Shown: positions 25,209 to 35,905, numbered from the stretch's first letter. The stretch: 64,000 bases of DNA from G963663315 sp965231905 (GCA_965231905.1 CBDDOO010000001.1:1-64000); one strand, 5' to 3'. Notes: generated by a model from the sequence alone, not told the origin. Program-made: numbers and translations.

Positions 25209-26292
25209 ATGAAAAGCCGAACTGAAGATAAGAATTACGTTGATCTCTTCTGTGCCGCCTTCGTGCAAAGAGAGCGAAAGCCTTACCCATATCAGGAACG
25301 GTTAGCCTGCATTTCCACTTGGCCGGAACTGTTGGATATCCCCACTGGTATGGGGAAAACAGCTGCTGTTACCATGGCTTGGCTCTACAAGCGCGGTTGG
25401 CGCAAGGGTGGGCGAAACGCCGATATTGATGAGGCCACTCCCCGGCGGTTGGTTTGGTGTCTGCCGATGCGGGTATTGGTGGAGCAGACGCAGAATAACA
25501 TCTGCTATTGGCTACGAAACCTGAACATTCGGGGAGACTCCGGCGAGGGCAAGGTTTCGGTTCACCTTCTGATGGGTGGCGAGTCAGACCTGAAGACTTG
25601 GGCGGAATACCCGGAAGAGGACATGATTCTGATAGGTACACAGGACATGTTGCTTTCTCGCGCCCTGATGCGTGGTTATGGCATGAGTCGTTATCAATGG
25701 CCGATTCATTTCGCTCTGCTTCACAATGACTGCCTCTGGGCGTTTGATGAAGTGCAACTCATGGGGGCGGGCTTGACGACCTCGGCTCAGTTGGAGGCTT
25801 TCCGCCGCAAGTTCTCGCTTGCGAAATCCAGCCGTTCCATTTGGCTCTCGGCCACACTCAGGCGCGACTGGTTGAAGACGGTTGATCTCGCCGACCAGCT
25901 GCCTGATTTTAATGCGTTGGAATTGACTGACGCTGACCGTACTCAAGCCGCCGAACGACTTGACGCGCGAAAAGCCCTGTATCGCGCTGTCGTGTCCCTC
26001 ACCCCGAAAGCTAATAGTAAAGACGGGATGAAAGCCTACATTAAAGAGTTAAGCCAAGCCATACTGGACGAGCACAACCCGGACAGCCAAACACTGGTCA
26101 TTCTGAATCGGGTAGACCGCGCCCAGCAGCTGTTTCAGCAGATTCAGCGAACTCGGACGGAGCATGACGATTTGCTCATTCATGCGCGTTTTCGCTCAGC
26201 CGAGCGCTGCCGACAAAACGAAAAGCTGAACACATCCGCCATAGACCGCATTATTGTCGCCACACAGGCTATCGAAGCTGGAGTTGATATAA
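25209..26292 (+). pseudogene. cas3: cas3 (type I-G), 5' part, split by IS5
   Basis: The first 361 codons of Cas3, the helicase-nuclease that destroys target DNA. Walker A is in DIPTGMGKTAA near residue 43, motif II is the Cas3-type DEVQ in WAFDEVQLMG, and LSATLRRDW is motif III. The reading ends at the ATAA target site of an IS5 element, shortly after IEAGVDI. An upstream in-frame extension overlaps the dsrE promoter side and is not used. The helicase comes before the HD domain, an order characteristic of the GSU-type I-G system. Confidence 0.85.
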
Positions 26293-27488
26293 GGAAAGTC
26301 TGAACAATACGAGTTTTGGGGATTTTGGGTAGTCATTTTTGTAAATCCGGGATATGAGTGGGTCTGAAAGACAGAATGGCCCGGAATCAGTGAGCGGGAG
26401 CGGGGAAATACAAGCATTCTCCCCCTCTTTTCATTTTTCAGGCGTACGTAGCCTGCAGTTTCAACCGCCTTTGTCTCAACAGTACTTTCTTCGCCATCAC
26501 CAGATTGCTTAAGGCACAGGCCACAACCAGTCGATGCGTGTTCTTCTCCAGCCCCCGGTAACGAACCCGGGTAAAACCGAACTGCCGCTTGAGAATACCG
26601 AACTGATGTTCCACCTTCGACCGTATCCGGGACTTGGTTCGATTCTTCAAGCGCTCCTTCTCCGTCAATTTGCGGTAGCGCGTCCCCTTCGAATGAGTGA
26701 AATCCTTCGCCTCCGGCGCTACCTGTGAAATCACCGCCTTCTGACCCGTATAGGCCGAGTCTCCCCATACACGGGTCTCTTTCCCGTGCAGAAGTTCCGG
26801 CAGAACCTGTGAATCATGAACATTCGCCGGCGTAGCCACCACCGAATGAATCAGCTTGCTGCGACTGTCCACACCGATATGCGCCTTCATACCAAAGTAC
26901 CATTGCTGCCCCTTGCGCGTCGAGTGCATCTGGGGGTCTCGTTTCTTCTCCCGGTTCTTGGTCGAACTCGGTGCGCAGATGATGCTGGCATCCACGATCG
27001 TACCCCGATTCACCTTCAGTCCGTTCTCACCCAAATATTCATTGACCAGTCCGAACAATCGTTCCCCCAGGTTATGCTTCTCCATCAGATGACGAAACTT
27101 GCAGATCGTGGTCTCGTCGGGAGCCGGCTCCCGACCCAGGTCTATGCCCACAAACCGGCGCATCGACAACGAATCGTACAACGCTTCCTCGGCAGCCGGG
27201 TCCGAAAGACTGAACCAGTGTTGCAGAAAGTGAATCCGCAACATCCGGTCTATTCCAATCGGCCTGCGGCCTGCCCCTTGCGGTTTGGGATAAAAAGGCT
27301 CGATGACTGCATTCAACTCCACCCACGGAATGATTTGCTCCATCTCATCCAGAAAACGCTCCTTGCGCGTCTGTTTCTTGTATTTGTCAAATCCAGCTTC
27401 GGAAAAAGTACTCTGGCGCATCGGAAATATCTCCAGTCAGTATGAAGTACAAAAATTATACAATAGAAACTGATTAATCAGAGATTCC
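26293..27488 (-). mobile_element. IS5-family insertion in cas3
   Basis: A 1196-base element with imperfect ends, GGAAAGTCTGA (left) and GGAATCTCTGA (right, complement), and a perfect ATAA duplication at 26289-26292 and 27489-27492. Its transposase gene is intact and points against cas3. Confidence 0.9.
26438..27421 (-). CDS. IS5-family transposase
   Basis: A 327-residue intact transposase: MRQSTFSEAGFDKYKKQT at the N-terminus, PDETTICKFRHLMEKHN, IVDASIICAPSSTKNR with the first Asp, VWGDSAYTGQKA with the second, and SKVEHQFGILKRQFGFTRVR with the Glu. All DDE blocks are uninterrupted, so the element may still be active. It occupies nearly the whole of the insertion in cas3. Confidence 0.95.
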   Translation of the reverse strand: MRQSTFSEAGFDKYKKQTRKERFLDEMEQIIPWVELNAVIEPFYPKPQGAGRRPIGIDRMLRIHFLQHWFSLSDPAAEEALYDSLSMRRFVGIDLGREPAPDETTICKFRHLMEKHNLGERLFGLVNEYLGENGLKVNRGTIVDASIICAPSSTKNREKKRDPQMHSTRKGQQWYFGMKAHIGVDSRSKLIHSVVATPANVHDSQVLPELLHGKETRVWGDSAYTGQKAVISQVAPEAKDFTHSKGTRYRKLTEKERLKNRTKSRIRSKVEHQFGILKRQFGFTRVRYRGLEKNTHRLVVACALSNLVMAKKVLLRQRRLKLQATYA

Positions 27489-28844
27489 ATAACTTCGAAG
27501 ACCTTGTTCACCGAATTGGCGCCGTGGTCGTCTCTGGTACAACGATTTGGCCGCTGCAATCGCTACGGAGAGTACAAGAGTAATTCCTCACAAGTATTCT
27601 GGATTGACATTAAAGATGATGCGGATGCTTTGCCTTATGAGAGCGAATCGCTTCAATATGCGCGGAAAAAGCTGGAAAAACTTGATGATGTTGGCCCCGG
27701 GAACCTGCCACCAACCGACGAAAGGCATCCGCTATCAGCCGTTTTGCGGCGCAAGGATCTACTGGGTTTGTTCAATACTGATCCAGACTTGTCCGGTTTT
27801 GATGTGGATGTGTCCGACTATATCAGGGACAAGGGTGCCCCCGGTTTGCAAGTGTTCTGGCGAGACTTCGGACAAGATCCGAACAAGCCGGAAGCGCAAT
27901 CGGCGCCGCATCGCAAGGAACTTTGCCCTGTCAGTCTGGGGCAGGCAAAGAACATCAAACGTGCTTGGTACTGGGACAGTCTTACCCAGCAGTGGCAATC
28001 CTTAACCTTAAAAAGTGCGCCCCGCCCAGGTATGACTCTGCTATTGGCTGCGACAGACGGTGGCTATGATGAAAAACTTGGATTCACTCACGATGATAAA
28101 AAAGCAGTTTCGATAGTTGAACGCAAGCAAGACGATCAATATGAAGGCTTCGGAGATGACAGGCGGTCTCGTGCCAAAATCCCCGTGTTGCTTGCGAATC
28201 ACCTCGGCAATGTCGCTGGCGCGGCCAAATCACTCTGCGATGTATTAGGGGGGAATGCCTACACTGCTGAAGTCATTCGCGCGGCGCACTGGCATGATGT
28301 CGGCAAGGCGCATGAAGTGTTTCAAAAATCCATGCACCGCTGCCCGGAAGCGCCTGAAGGTATCCTCGCCAAGTCAAATTGTTCTGGTCCAATGAAACAT
28401 TCCCGGCCCTGTTTCCGCCATGAATTGGCATCCGCGCTGGCTTGGCTGGATCAACATGACGACCCGAACAACCCGGACAGCAAAATTGATCTGATCGCTT
28501 ACCTGATAGCGGCTCACCACGGCAAGGTGCGATTGAGCCTGCGGGCAATGACGAATGAAACACAACCCGACTCAAACGATGTGCGTTTCGCGCGTGGCGT
28601 TTGGGAAGGCGACCGGCTTCCGGCGCTCTCATTTGATGGAGAACAAAGCAGAGAAGTTGAGTTGAAACTTGCCTTGATGGAATTGGGTGAAGGGGAGCAA
28701 GGCCGTTCCTGGGCTGCCCGAACCCTTGGGTTATTGGAAGAACATGGGCCGTTCCGTCTTGCCTGGCTGGAAACTCTGGTGCGCCTTGCCGACTGGCGCG
28801 CATCGGCAGAGGAACAAAAACAAGGGGGTGTGGACTGTGACTGA
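27489..28844 (+). pseudogene. cas3: cas3 (type I-G), 3' part with HD nuclease domain
   Basis: Continuation of cas3 after the IS5 element: TSKTLFTELAPWSSLVQRFG, with helicase motif VI in QRFGRCNR, then a linker and the HD nuclease domain at the C-terminus (AAHWHDVGKAHEVF, CFRHELASALAW, AHHGKVRLSLRA). Joining 26292 to 27493 gives an uninterrupted 811-residue protein. The tail overlaps the start of the next gene by 8 bases. As it stands, the nuclease half has no normal start and interference is probably lost. Confidence 0.85.
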
Positions 28845-31035
28845 ATGCCATGAAATCGTACTGACGGGTTGCACCCCCACGCCGCTTGCCAGTTATCTGA
28901 AGGGGTTGGGGGTTTTGCGCATACTGAGCAGCTTTGATCCTGCAATCAAAGCTGCCTGGGTTGGCGAAAATCTGCACCTGACATCCAGGGAGCCCGCCGA
29001 AGTTTTGTTTCGTTACCTGCTGGACGATTATGCACCGACCCCGGTTCTGGCTCCGTGGAACGGCGGGAGCGGGTTTTATCAGAATGACAATCGGACATCA
29101 TTGCTAAAAATCAAAGGGAGCAATATCCCGCGTCTGTCTGCTTTTCGTTTGTCTCTGGATGTTGCAGGACGTGCGCTTGATCTTGAAGGCTTAGAACGCG
29201 AGACAAGTCCCAAGAATGAAGCCAAAACCAGGCTACTGAATCGCCTGCGAGGCCTGTTGCCTGACGATGCTTTGGAGTGGTTCGACGCATCCATTCTGTT
29301 GGCAGGAGAAAAGGAAAAGTTTCCGCCTCTGCTCGGTACGGGCGGAAATGATGGGAGGCTTGATTTCACCAATAACTTTATGCAACGCCTACTTGAACTC
29401 ATTGATGCGGATAGCGGGAAGGCAACCCGCAAGTCTGCCGACTTGCTTGATCTTGCCCTGTTTGCAAAACCAGCGCCCGGATTGGCGAAACAAGCAATCG
29501 GTCAATTTGCTCCCGGACAGGTTGGCGGCCCAAACTCTACAACGGGATTTGAAACAAAGGGCACTATCAACCCGTGGGATTTCGTGTTGATGATAGAGGG
29601 CGCCTTGCCTTTTGCCGCCGCAGCGGTGCGTCGTAATGAACAATCTGGCGCGGAAATTCTGAGTTATCCCTTTACGGTGCGTACGGTTTCTGCGGGCAGT
29701 GGTAACTTGGGTGCAGGTGATGCCGCTGCATCAAAATCGAGAGGTGAATTGTGGATGCCGTTGTGGAGCAATCCGGCTAACTACATGGAAATCCGCGCAC
29801 TGTTATCTGAGGGGCGCGTTGCACTTGGCGCCCGCCCTGCCAAAGACGCGCTTGATTTTGTGCGGGCCGTGCACCGATTGGGGGGTTATCGCGGCGTGGA
29901 TCGGTTTCAGCGATATGGCTTGTTGATGCGTTCCGGAAAAGCCTATCTCGCCACACCTCTGGAGCGTGTGCAAGTTACGACCAATCCTCAAAGCGGATGG
30001 ATTGATGAACTTGGGCGTAATGACTGGCTGGAAAAATTTCGTCGTTTCTCGAAGGAGGAAAATACTGCGGGCCGTTTCGCCGAGTTGTGCCACCGGCTTG
30101 AGAACACAATGTTCGTAATGGCGCAACGTAAACCGAATCCCGACCGGACTCAATCTCTACTGGTCTTACTGGGTGAGATCCAGAGTGCTTTGTCACGTAG
30201 CGTCAAAGCACACGACACTGTTCCTCCCGTACCACAACTTTCAGCGAAGTGGGTACAGGAAGCGAACGACGGAGGCTCCGAATTTCGTATTGCTCGTGCG
30301 CTCGCGGGTTTGCGTGGCATCGGGGAACAGGCGTTGCCTTTGCGCTCACAATTATTCCCGATTCACCATGCAAACGGCAACGAATGGTTGATGAAAGCAT
30401 GCAAAAGCGAGAAGCACAAGAAAGATCCTGCCTGCCTTATTCGCGCTCAGATCTCCGTACAGAAGGATCTGGTTTCCATCTTGATTGAATTGCTGAGCCT
30501 GAGGCTGTCTCTACCTGCCCGATTGGGTTTCACGGACAAGCCGTTAAATAGCGTTGCAGGAATTGGTCTTGTCGACTTGATGGATTTTCTCAACAGCGAT
30601 CAGATGGATATAAGAATTGCCGCGTTGCTTCCAGGACTTGCATTGTGCGAGATTCCGGCAGACACCGAACACAAGCCAGGTGATGGTGCAATTTCTGCCG
30701 CCTTTGCCTTGTGTAAATTGGCGCTGACACCCAACACTACATTGCAAAGACTGCAAAGGTTGCCAGAGAACGTGTATTTACCTGCCGCGCCTCAGGTCCT
30801 TGCCAGGTTAGCCAGCGGCGATCCAACGCACGCGGAACAGGCGATCAAGATCGCTTGGAGACGATTACGCAGTTCTGACCTTGATCCAGCGATGCCGTTT
30901 AATCAATTGCCCAATTTAGCGGGTATTGATCCGCGCAGACTTGCGGCGGCGCTACTGATTCCACTCAGATTTGGCGCTACTGGCGCACTGGCGGGAGCGG
31001 CGCTCAGTGACAAAGAAGCTACTCAACCAGCATAA
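28837..31035 (+). CDS. csx17: Csx17/Cas8-type large subunit (type I-G)
   Basis: A 732-residue protein from GTG 28837 (VTECHEIVLTGCTPTPL), 8 bases before the cas3 stop; a GTG at 28828 is an alternative. The N-terminal LTGCTPTPLASYLKGLGVLR is the hallmark of Csx17, the large subunit of GSU-type effector complexes. Gene order cas3-csx17-csb1-csb2-cas4/1-cas2 is the same as in the Geobacter sulfurreducens locus. It probably recognises the PAM and recruits Cas3. GAACAAAAACAAGGGGG precedes the start. Confidence 0.85.
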   Translation: MTECHEIVLTGCTPTPLASYLKGLGVLRILSSFDPAIKAAWVGENLHLTSREPAEVLFRYLLDDYAPTPVLAPWNGGSGFYQNDNRTSLLKIKGSNIPRLSAFRLSLDVAGRALDLEGLERETSPKNEAKTRLLNRLRGLLPDDALEWFDASILLAGEKEKFPPLLGTGGNDGRLDFTNNFMQRLLELIDADSGKATRKSADLLDLALFAKPAPGLAKQAIGQFAPGQVGGPNSTTGFETKGTINPWDFVLMIEGALPFAAAAVRRNEQSGAEILSYPFTVRTVSAGSGNLGAGDAAASKSRGELWMPLWSNPANYMEIRALLSEGRVALGARPAKDALDFVRAVHRLGGYRGVDRFQRYGLLMRSGKAYLATPLERVQVTTNPQSGWIDELGRNDWLEKFRRFSKEENTAGRFAELCHRLENTMFVMAQRKPNPDRTQSLLVLLGEIQSALSRSVKAHDTVPPVPQLSAKWVQEANDGGSEFRIARALAGLRGIGEQALPLRSQLFPIHHANGNEWLMKACKSEKHKKDPACLIRAQISVQKDLVSILIELLSLRLSLPARLGFTDKPLNSVAGIGLVDLMDFLNSDQMDIRIAALLPGLALCEIPADTEHKPGDGAISAAFALCKLALTPNTTLQRLQRLPENVYLPAAPQVLARLASGDPTHAEQAIKIAWRRLRSSDLDPAMPFNQLPNLAGIDPRRLAAALLIPLRFGATGALAGAALSDKEATQPA

Positions 31036-31090
31036 GTCTGACTATTTACCTAACCTTGATTCCACATTACAACAAACAGAGGAGATCGCG

Positions 31091-32029
31091 ATGTCCCTGA
31101 ACCTGAATGCTCTTGAAGATGCCCCGCGCGTATTGCTCAAAGCGAAGCTTGAACCTGTGCAAGGCACACGTTTTCAACCCACTGGCTTTCCCGAGATTGG
31201 AGCCGCGCAATATGAGGGGCCGAACGGCGAATCAATGTTGCTGGTGGAATCCACGCAGAGCATGGCCAACCGCTTGGAGGCCGTTTGCTGGGACAAGACT
31301 GATAATGACTGGGTGCCGGAGTTGCGAAATTTATCTGTCGTCAAGGTACTGGACAAAAACTCCAGACCGCTCACTAATTCGCTTCTTGAGGCGCACCGAA
31401 TAAACTCGCCCTACATTCTCGAAGGTAAGGACAAAAAGGTTTTTCAGTTGCTTAAGGATGAACTTGCTGACATGGAAGAAGGAATGGTTGATCTTGGCAA
31501 GTTGGCAAACGTGTTGCTAAGGTTGGATGTCAATGCTCTGCTTCATGGTGTTTTTCTGGCGAAGAAGGACTTGGCTGGTGGTCGCTTGCGCTTGCCTCGT
31601 GCTTTATCTGGTTTTGTTGAAGCCATGGAAGTCAAGGTGGCTGCGAGCGGGGGTGTAAAGAATGACGCGGTTAATCCCAAGGGTGATACTGGAAAAGGGT
31701 TCGGTAATGTGCCCTTCTCCCGAGACGAATACGTCTCGTCGGAAATCACAGCCTACTTCAACCTTGATCTGGCACAGATTCGCGGCTATGGCTTCCCCAA
31801 GGAAGTTGAGTTTCTTCTGGTCGCGTTGGCCTTGTATAAGGTGCGGAAGTTTCTTGAAACGGGTCTGCGTTTGCGCACCGCCTGCGATCTGGGTTGCCAG
31901 AGCATTGAAGTACAACGCCCCAATGGATTTGAGTTGCCTTCGCTGAGCGATCTGAAACAATCCCTGCCGGACCTGATTTCCGGTGCGGGAGTTGACTTTC
32001 AAACCACTACCGTCACCTACGAGAAGTAG
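31091..32029 (+). CDS. csb1: Csb1/Cas7 backbone subunit (type I-G)
   Basis: A 312-residue protein from ATG 31091 after AGAGGAGATCG. Csb1 (GSU0053 type) is the Cas7-like backbone that binds crRNA. Supporting pieces: PTGFPEIGAAQYEGPNG, ESTQSMANRLEAVCW, and the C-terminal LRLRTACDLGCQSIEVQ. A 55-base spacer separates it from csx17 and it ends 5 bases before csb2. Confidence 0.85.
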   Translation: MSLNLNALEDAPRVLLKAKLEPVQGTRFQPTGFPEIGAAQYEGPNGESMLLVESTQSMANRLEAVCWDKTDNDWVPELRNLSVVKVLDKNSRPLTNSLLEAHRINSPYILEGKDKKVFQLLKDELADMEEGMVDLGKLANVLLRLDVNALLHGVFLAKKDLAGGRLRLPRALSGFVEAMEVKVAASGGVKNDAVNPKGDTGKGFGNVPFSRDEYVSSEITAYFNLDLAQIRGYGFPKEVEFLLVALALYKVRKFLETGLRLRTACDLGCQSIEVQRPNGFELPSLSDLKQSLPDLISGAGVDFQTTTVTYEK

Positions 32030-32034
32030 TTGCT

Positions 32035-33552
32035 ATGCTCGCTCTTGAATTTCGTTTTCTGGCTGGGCGCTATCACGGTAACCCTTGGGGTCGGCACGTC
32101 AACGAGGGCGATGTGGACTGGCCACCGGAACCCTGGCGTTTGTTGCGTGCGCTGATTGCGGTCTGGCATCACAAAATCAAGATCACAGGTAAACACGACA
32201 AAGCCACTTTGGGTACTTTGATCGAGACGCTTGCCGAGGTAACGCCCGAATTTCATTTGCCCACCGCCAGCCATAGCCATACACGACACTACATGCCACA
32301 GGGGAAAGCAGGAAAAACTTCATTGGTGCATGATGCCTTTGTCGCAGTAAATCGTGATACGCCTATGTATGCAGGTTGGCCGGAAATTAATTTGCCGGAA
32401 GAACAGGCCCAACTGCTGGATGACTTGCTGGGAGTGATGGGTTTTTTGGGTCGGTCGGAATCCTGGGTAGAGGTCCGCCGGGTTAAAGTTCTGCCGCCAC
32501 CGAATTGCAAACCCGGTGACGACCCGATTGACCATGCAACAGGAGAACTGCATGGCGAGGTAGTCAGCGTTCATTCCCCTGTTTCCGCAAACAAGTATGT
32601 CCAACGGCGCAAGAAATTCTGTCTGGACAAGAAGCAAGCCAGGAAGTTGGTGAAGACGCTACCGGATGGATTGCTTGAAGCTTTGTCTCTGGATACGGCA
32701 GACTTGCAAAAGCAGGGTTGGAGTGCGCCACCCGCCTCGCAAAAAATCAACTACATCCGCCCGCTGGATGCGCTGCGACCACAAAGAAAGACGAGGAGCC
32801 ACTCGCAATCACCACTAAGGATTATTACTACCGCCAGCTTCCTGCTGCTCGGCAAGCCATTGCCACGTGTGGAAGACAGTCTGCACATTGGCGAACTGAT
32901 GCGCTGGACTGTGATAAGCGCTTTCGGCAAAGATGATGTGGGGAAGCGTCTCGCTCCTCCGCTGTTTTCCGGTCACGATTTGCCCGAAGGTAACCTGCAT
33001 CAGCACGCCTTCTATCTACCGTTTGACAGCAACGGGAATGGCCGATTGGACAGGGTGGCGCTTCATGTGCCCGCTGGTTTTGATGAAGAAGCCCGGCGTG
33101 TTATCGGGGAATTGTCACGGCGCAAGAGAAAGTTGTGGAATCCTAACGGCTGTGAATGGCGACTGTTGTTGGAAGGTATGAGTGATCGTGAGGTTTGCAG
33201 TGAACTGACAGCAGCCAGCCGGCGCTGGGTTTCGGTAACGCCGTACCTGCACCCGTGGCACATTAAAAAGAACTTCAGTGTTGCCGATCAGATCAGGCGC
33301 GAGTGTGAAAAACGCGGCCTCCCTGAAATCGACGACTTGAAGCCTGTACAAACTATCAGGTCAGGGAGCCGGAATCGTCGCCCGATTGACTTTCGTCGAT
33401 TCCGATTATCCAAGCGCAACCAGAGTCAGCCGGATCGTCAAGGTAGCTTTTGGAAAATTACCTTTGTTGTCCCCGTCAATGGCCCGTTGGCGCTTGGATT
33501 TGCCTGCCATTTCGGTTTGGGATTGTTCCGACCAGACCCGGCGTTAAAGTAG
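32035..33552 (+). CDS. csb2: Csb2, Cas5-Cas6-like fusion (type I-G)
   Basis: A 505-residue protein, MLALEFRFLAGRYHGNPWGR, with the family's N-terminal DWPPEPWRLLRALIA (Cas5-like). The C-terminal half is Cas6-like, in keeping with GSU0054-type proteins that bind the 5' handle and process crRNA. HPWHIKKN near residue 417 could supply a catalytic His. It ends 41 bases before the cas4-cas1 gene. Confidence 0.85.
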   Translation: MLALEFRFLAGRYHGNPWGRHVNEGDVDWPPEPWRLLRALIAVWHHKIKITGKHDKATLGTLIETLAEVTPEFHLPTASHSHTRHYMPQGKAGKTSLVHDAFVAVNRDTPMYAGWPEINLPEEQAQLLDDLLGVMGFLGRSESWVEVRRVKVLPPPNCKPGDDPIDHATGELHGEVVSVHSPVSANKYVQRRKKFCLDKKQARKLVKTLPDGLLEALSLDTADLQKQGWSAPPASQKINYIRPLDALRPQRKTRSHSQSPLRIITTASFLLLGKPLPRVEDSLHIGELMRWTVISAFGKDDVGKRLAPPLFSGHDLPEGNLHQHAFYLPFDSNGNGRLDRVALHVPAGFDEEARRVIGELSRRKRKLWNPNGCEWRLLLEGMSDREVCSELTAASRRWVSVTPYLHPWHIKKNFSVADQIRRECEKRGLPEIDDLKPVQTIRSGSRNRRPIDFRRFRLSKRNQSQPDRQGSFWKITFVVPVNGPLALGFACHFGLGLFRPDPALK

Positions 33553-33593
33553 ATTGTTTGATCCGCCTCCGCATTCCATGGAGACACCCCATC

Positions 33594-35360
33594 ATGTCCA
33601 TAGAAACGATTCGCTCCATTCCGGACCATCTGATTACCGAAACCGAGGAGTCCGATAGTCCCCCTCTGCAATTTTCCTTGCCGTTCGATGTAAGCAAACA
33701 CCCGGAAAGCCCCTTGATTCCGGCGCGGATTTTGAACGAATTCGTCTATTGCCCGCGGCTGGCTTATCTCGAATGGGTACAGAAGGAATGGGCGGACTCT
33801 TCGGATACGGTTGAAGGCCGCCATGTTCACCGCCGGGTGGACAGGAAGCCCGAGCCTCTGCCGGACCCTGAAGCCGAACCCGAGGTTCTCAAGCCTGCCC
33901 GTTCCGTTGAGCTTTCATCGGCGAAGCTTGATCTGGTGGCGAAAATTGATCTGGTCGAACCCACTCCCGATGGTGAAGTTGTTCCGGTGGAGTACAAGCG
34001 CGGCAAACGACCTCACGTAAAGCAGAAAGCCTACGATCCGGAACGTGTGCAGCTATGCGCCCAGGGTTTGTTGCTGGAGGAACATGGGTATCGCTGTTCC
34101 GCAGGTATCCTTTACTTCGCTGGTTCAAAAGAGCGGGTTCGAGTGGCCTTCGACGAGTCGTTGCGGATGCTGACGAAACAATCAATAAGCGCCTTGCGTC
34201 TGGTTGTTGAGGGCGGGCAGATACCTCCTCCGCTGCACAACAGTCCCAAGTGCAACCGATGCTCTCTGGTGGGAATCTGTATGCCGGATGAAGTCAATCT
34301 GTTGCGGGCTACCGGAAACGATGTGCGCCCTGTCGCCGTGCGTCGCACTCACGCATTGCCGGTCTATGTCCAGGCCAATCGCGCGAAAGTTGCCAAGCAA
34401 GGCGACCGGCTGGCAATCACGGTGGATGACGAAGAACCGGTCTACGCGCGGCTCGCGGAAGTTTCCCAACTGGTTCTCATGGGTAATGTATATGTTACCA
34501 CGCCGACCTTACATGAATTGATGCGGCGCGAGATTCCCATTACCTGGCAATCCTACGGGGGATGGTTTCTCGGCCATTCCATGGGCGCCGGACATTCGAA
34601 TGTTGAACTCAGAACGGCGCAATACCGGGCTTCTTTCGACGAATCCGCTTGCCTGCGGCTGGCAAAAGGCTGGGTTATGGCGAAAATCAGGAATAGTCGT
34701 GTGCTGCTACGCAGAAACTGGATCGATAAGGAAGGAGCGGCTCCTGTGCTGCAATCCATGAAGCTGCTTTCAAACAAAGTTAGTTCAACCAGGGAAATCG
34801 AATCCTTGCTCGGGATCGAAGGCGCGGCGGCCTCGCATTACTTTCAGGCTTTCCCCAATATGTTGAAGATGCCCGGCGACTCGGAATTGAGTTTCAGCAT
34901 GGAAGGCCGCAACCGGCGACCTCCGACCGATCCGGTCAACGCCCTGCTTTCCTTCGGTTACTCCATGCTGACCCGAGCGTTCGTGGTCGTTCTTTCTGCG
35001 GTCGGCTTTGATCCATTTCGTGGATTTTTTCATCAGCCCCGATATGGTCGGCCAGCATTGGCGCTGGACATGATGGAGCCCTTCCGGTCGCTGATAGTTG
35101 ATTCATGTGTCATCACAGCGATCAATAACGGCCAAATTGACCAGTCGGACTTCATCGAGACTTCGATCGGAGTGAACCTCACGGACAAGGGGCGCAAGCG
35201 GTTCATCGCGATTTTCGAGCGTCGCCTGGACCGGGAAGTGATCCATCCGCTTTTTGGGTATACGGTTGAATACCGCCGCTTGTTCGAGATGCAAGCAAGG
35301 CTGCTGGCACGTTTTTTGTTGGGCGAAATACCGGAGTACCCGAATTTTCTCACACGCTGA
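33594..35360 (+). CDS. cas4-cas1: Cas4-Cas1 fusion
   Basis: A 588-residue fusion starting at ATG 33594, after GAGACACCCCATC; a longer reading enters csb2 and is not used. The Cas4 part (residues 40-235) has Cys53 in NEFVYCPRLAYLEW, the RecB-like VPVEYKRGK, and the iron-sulfur cysteines CNRCSLVGIC. The Cas1 integrase follows, with the metal ligands Glu in LGIEGAAASHYF and His in RGFFHQPRYGRPALALD. This fusion is diagnostic for I-G systems. It selects and integrates new spacers with Cas2. Confidence 0.95.
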   Translation: MSIETIRSIPDHLITETEESDSPPLQFSLPFDVSKHPESPLIPARILNEFVYCPRLAYLEWVQKEWADSSDTVEGRHVHRRVDRKPEPLPDPEAEPEVLKPARSVELSSAKLDLVAKIDLVEPTPDGEVVPVEYKRGKRPHVKQKAYDPERVQLCAQGLLLEEHGYRCSAGILYFAGSKERVRVAFDESLRMLTKQSISALRLVVEGGQIPPPLHNSPKCNRCSLVGICMPDEVNLLRATGNDVRPVAVRRTHALPVYVQANRAKVAKQGDRLAITVDDEEPVYARLAEVSQLVLMGNVYVTTPTLHELMRREIPITWQSYGGWFLGHSMGAGHSNVELRTAQYRASFDESACLRLAKGWVMAKIRNSRVLLRRNWIDKEGAAPVLQSMKLLSNKVSSTREIESLLGIEGAAASHYFQAFPNMLKMPGDSELSFSMEGRNRRPPTDPVNALLSFGYSMLTRAFVVVLSAVGFDPFRGFFHQPRYGRPALALDMMEPFRSLIVDSCVITAINNGQIDQSDFIETSIGVNLTDKGRKRFIAIFERRLDREVIHPLFGYTVEYRRLFEMQARLLARFLLGEIPEYPNFLTR

Positions 35361-35362
35361 CC

Positions 35363-35701
35363 GTGGCTTTCGGAGAAAGTCCGCCAATAAAGGGCCTGAA
35401 ATTGAAAGATCACGAGAAAATCTACTTCGTCGTTTATGATATTGCCAACAACAAACGCTGGCGCAAGATATACAAAATGATGCAGGGATACGGCGAGTGG
35501 GTTCAGTTGTCGGTGTTTCAATGTCAGTTGTCACAGACTCGTTACGCGCAACTACTTGCCGATTGCGACCAATTGATTCATCATGGTGATGATCATATAG
35601 TGATTATTGATGTCGGAACCGCGGAATGGCTTGAGCCTCGAATTGTTTCGCTGGGGAAGCGAAAAGTTTCCCCGGTCAAGCGGGAAGTTGTCATCGTTTG
35701 A
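35363..35701 (+). CDS. cas2: Cas2
   Basis: A 112-residue protein with the ferredoxin-like Cas2 fold: EKIYFVVYDIANNKRWRKIY with the conserved Asp, GEWVQLSVFQCQLS, and HIVIIDVGTAEW. GTG 35363, two bases after the cas4-cas1 stop, is the annotated start; TTG 35402 would give the shorter classical N-terminus (LKDHEKIYFV). It is a structural subunit of the adaptation complex. Confidence 0.9.
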   Translation: MAFGESPPIKGLKLKDHEKIYFVVYDIANNKRWRKIYKMMQGYGEWVQLSVFQCQLSQTRYAQLLADCDQLIHHGDDHIVIIDVGTAEWLEPRIVSLGKRKVSPVKREVVIV

Positions 35702-35905
35702 CGTGCTGCCGCTCGTTGACGAGAAGTCATGTGGTGCCAAATACCTCTGGAACTGCTCGCTTCAAAAAATGTTCTTTTAAAATATGGAGTTACACCGATT
35801 TTTAGACGCGGTTGAACGCAAAGGCCGGAAAATGAGTTATCATCGCCCGAGGTTCTCGCAAACATGCGTGGGAGGCATTGGCACAGCTTGCGTTGCGAGG
35901 ATGCT
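35702..35905 (+). promoter_or_regulatory. CRISPR leader
   Basis: A 204-base region, AT-rich in its first half, between cas2 and the first repeat. TTGAAC near 35813 and TATCAT near 35839 could form a promoter with a long spacer. The array's far end carries the degenerate repeat, so the leader must be on this side. Confidence 0.6.
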
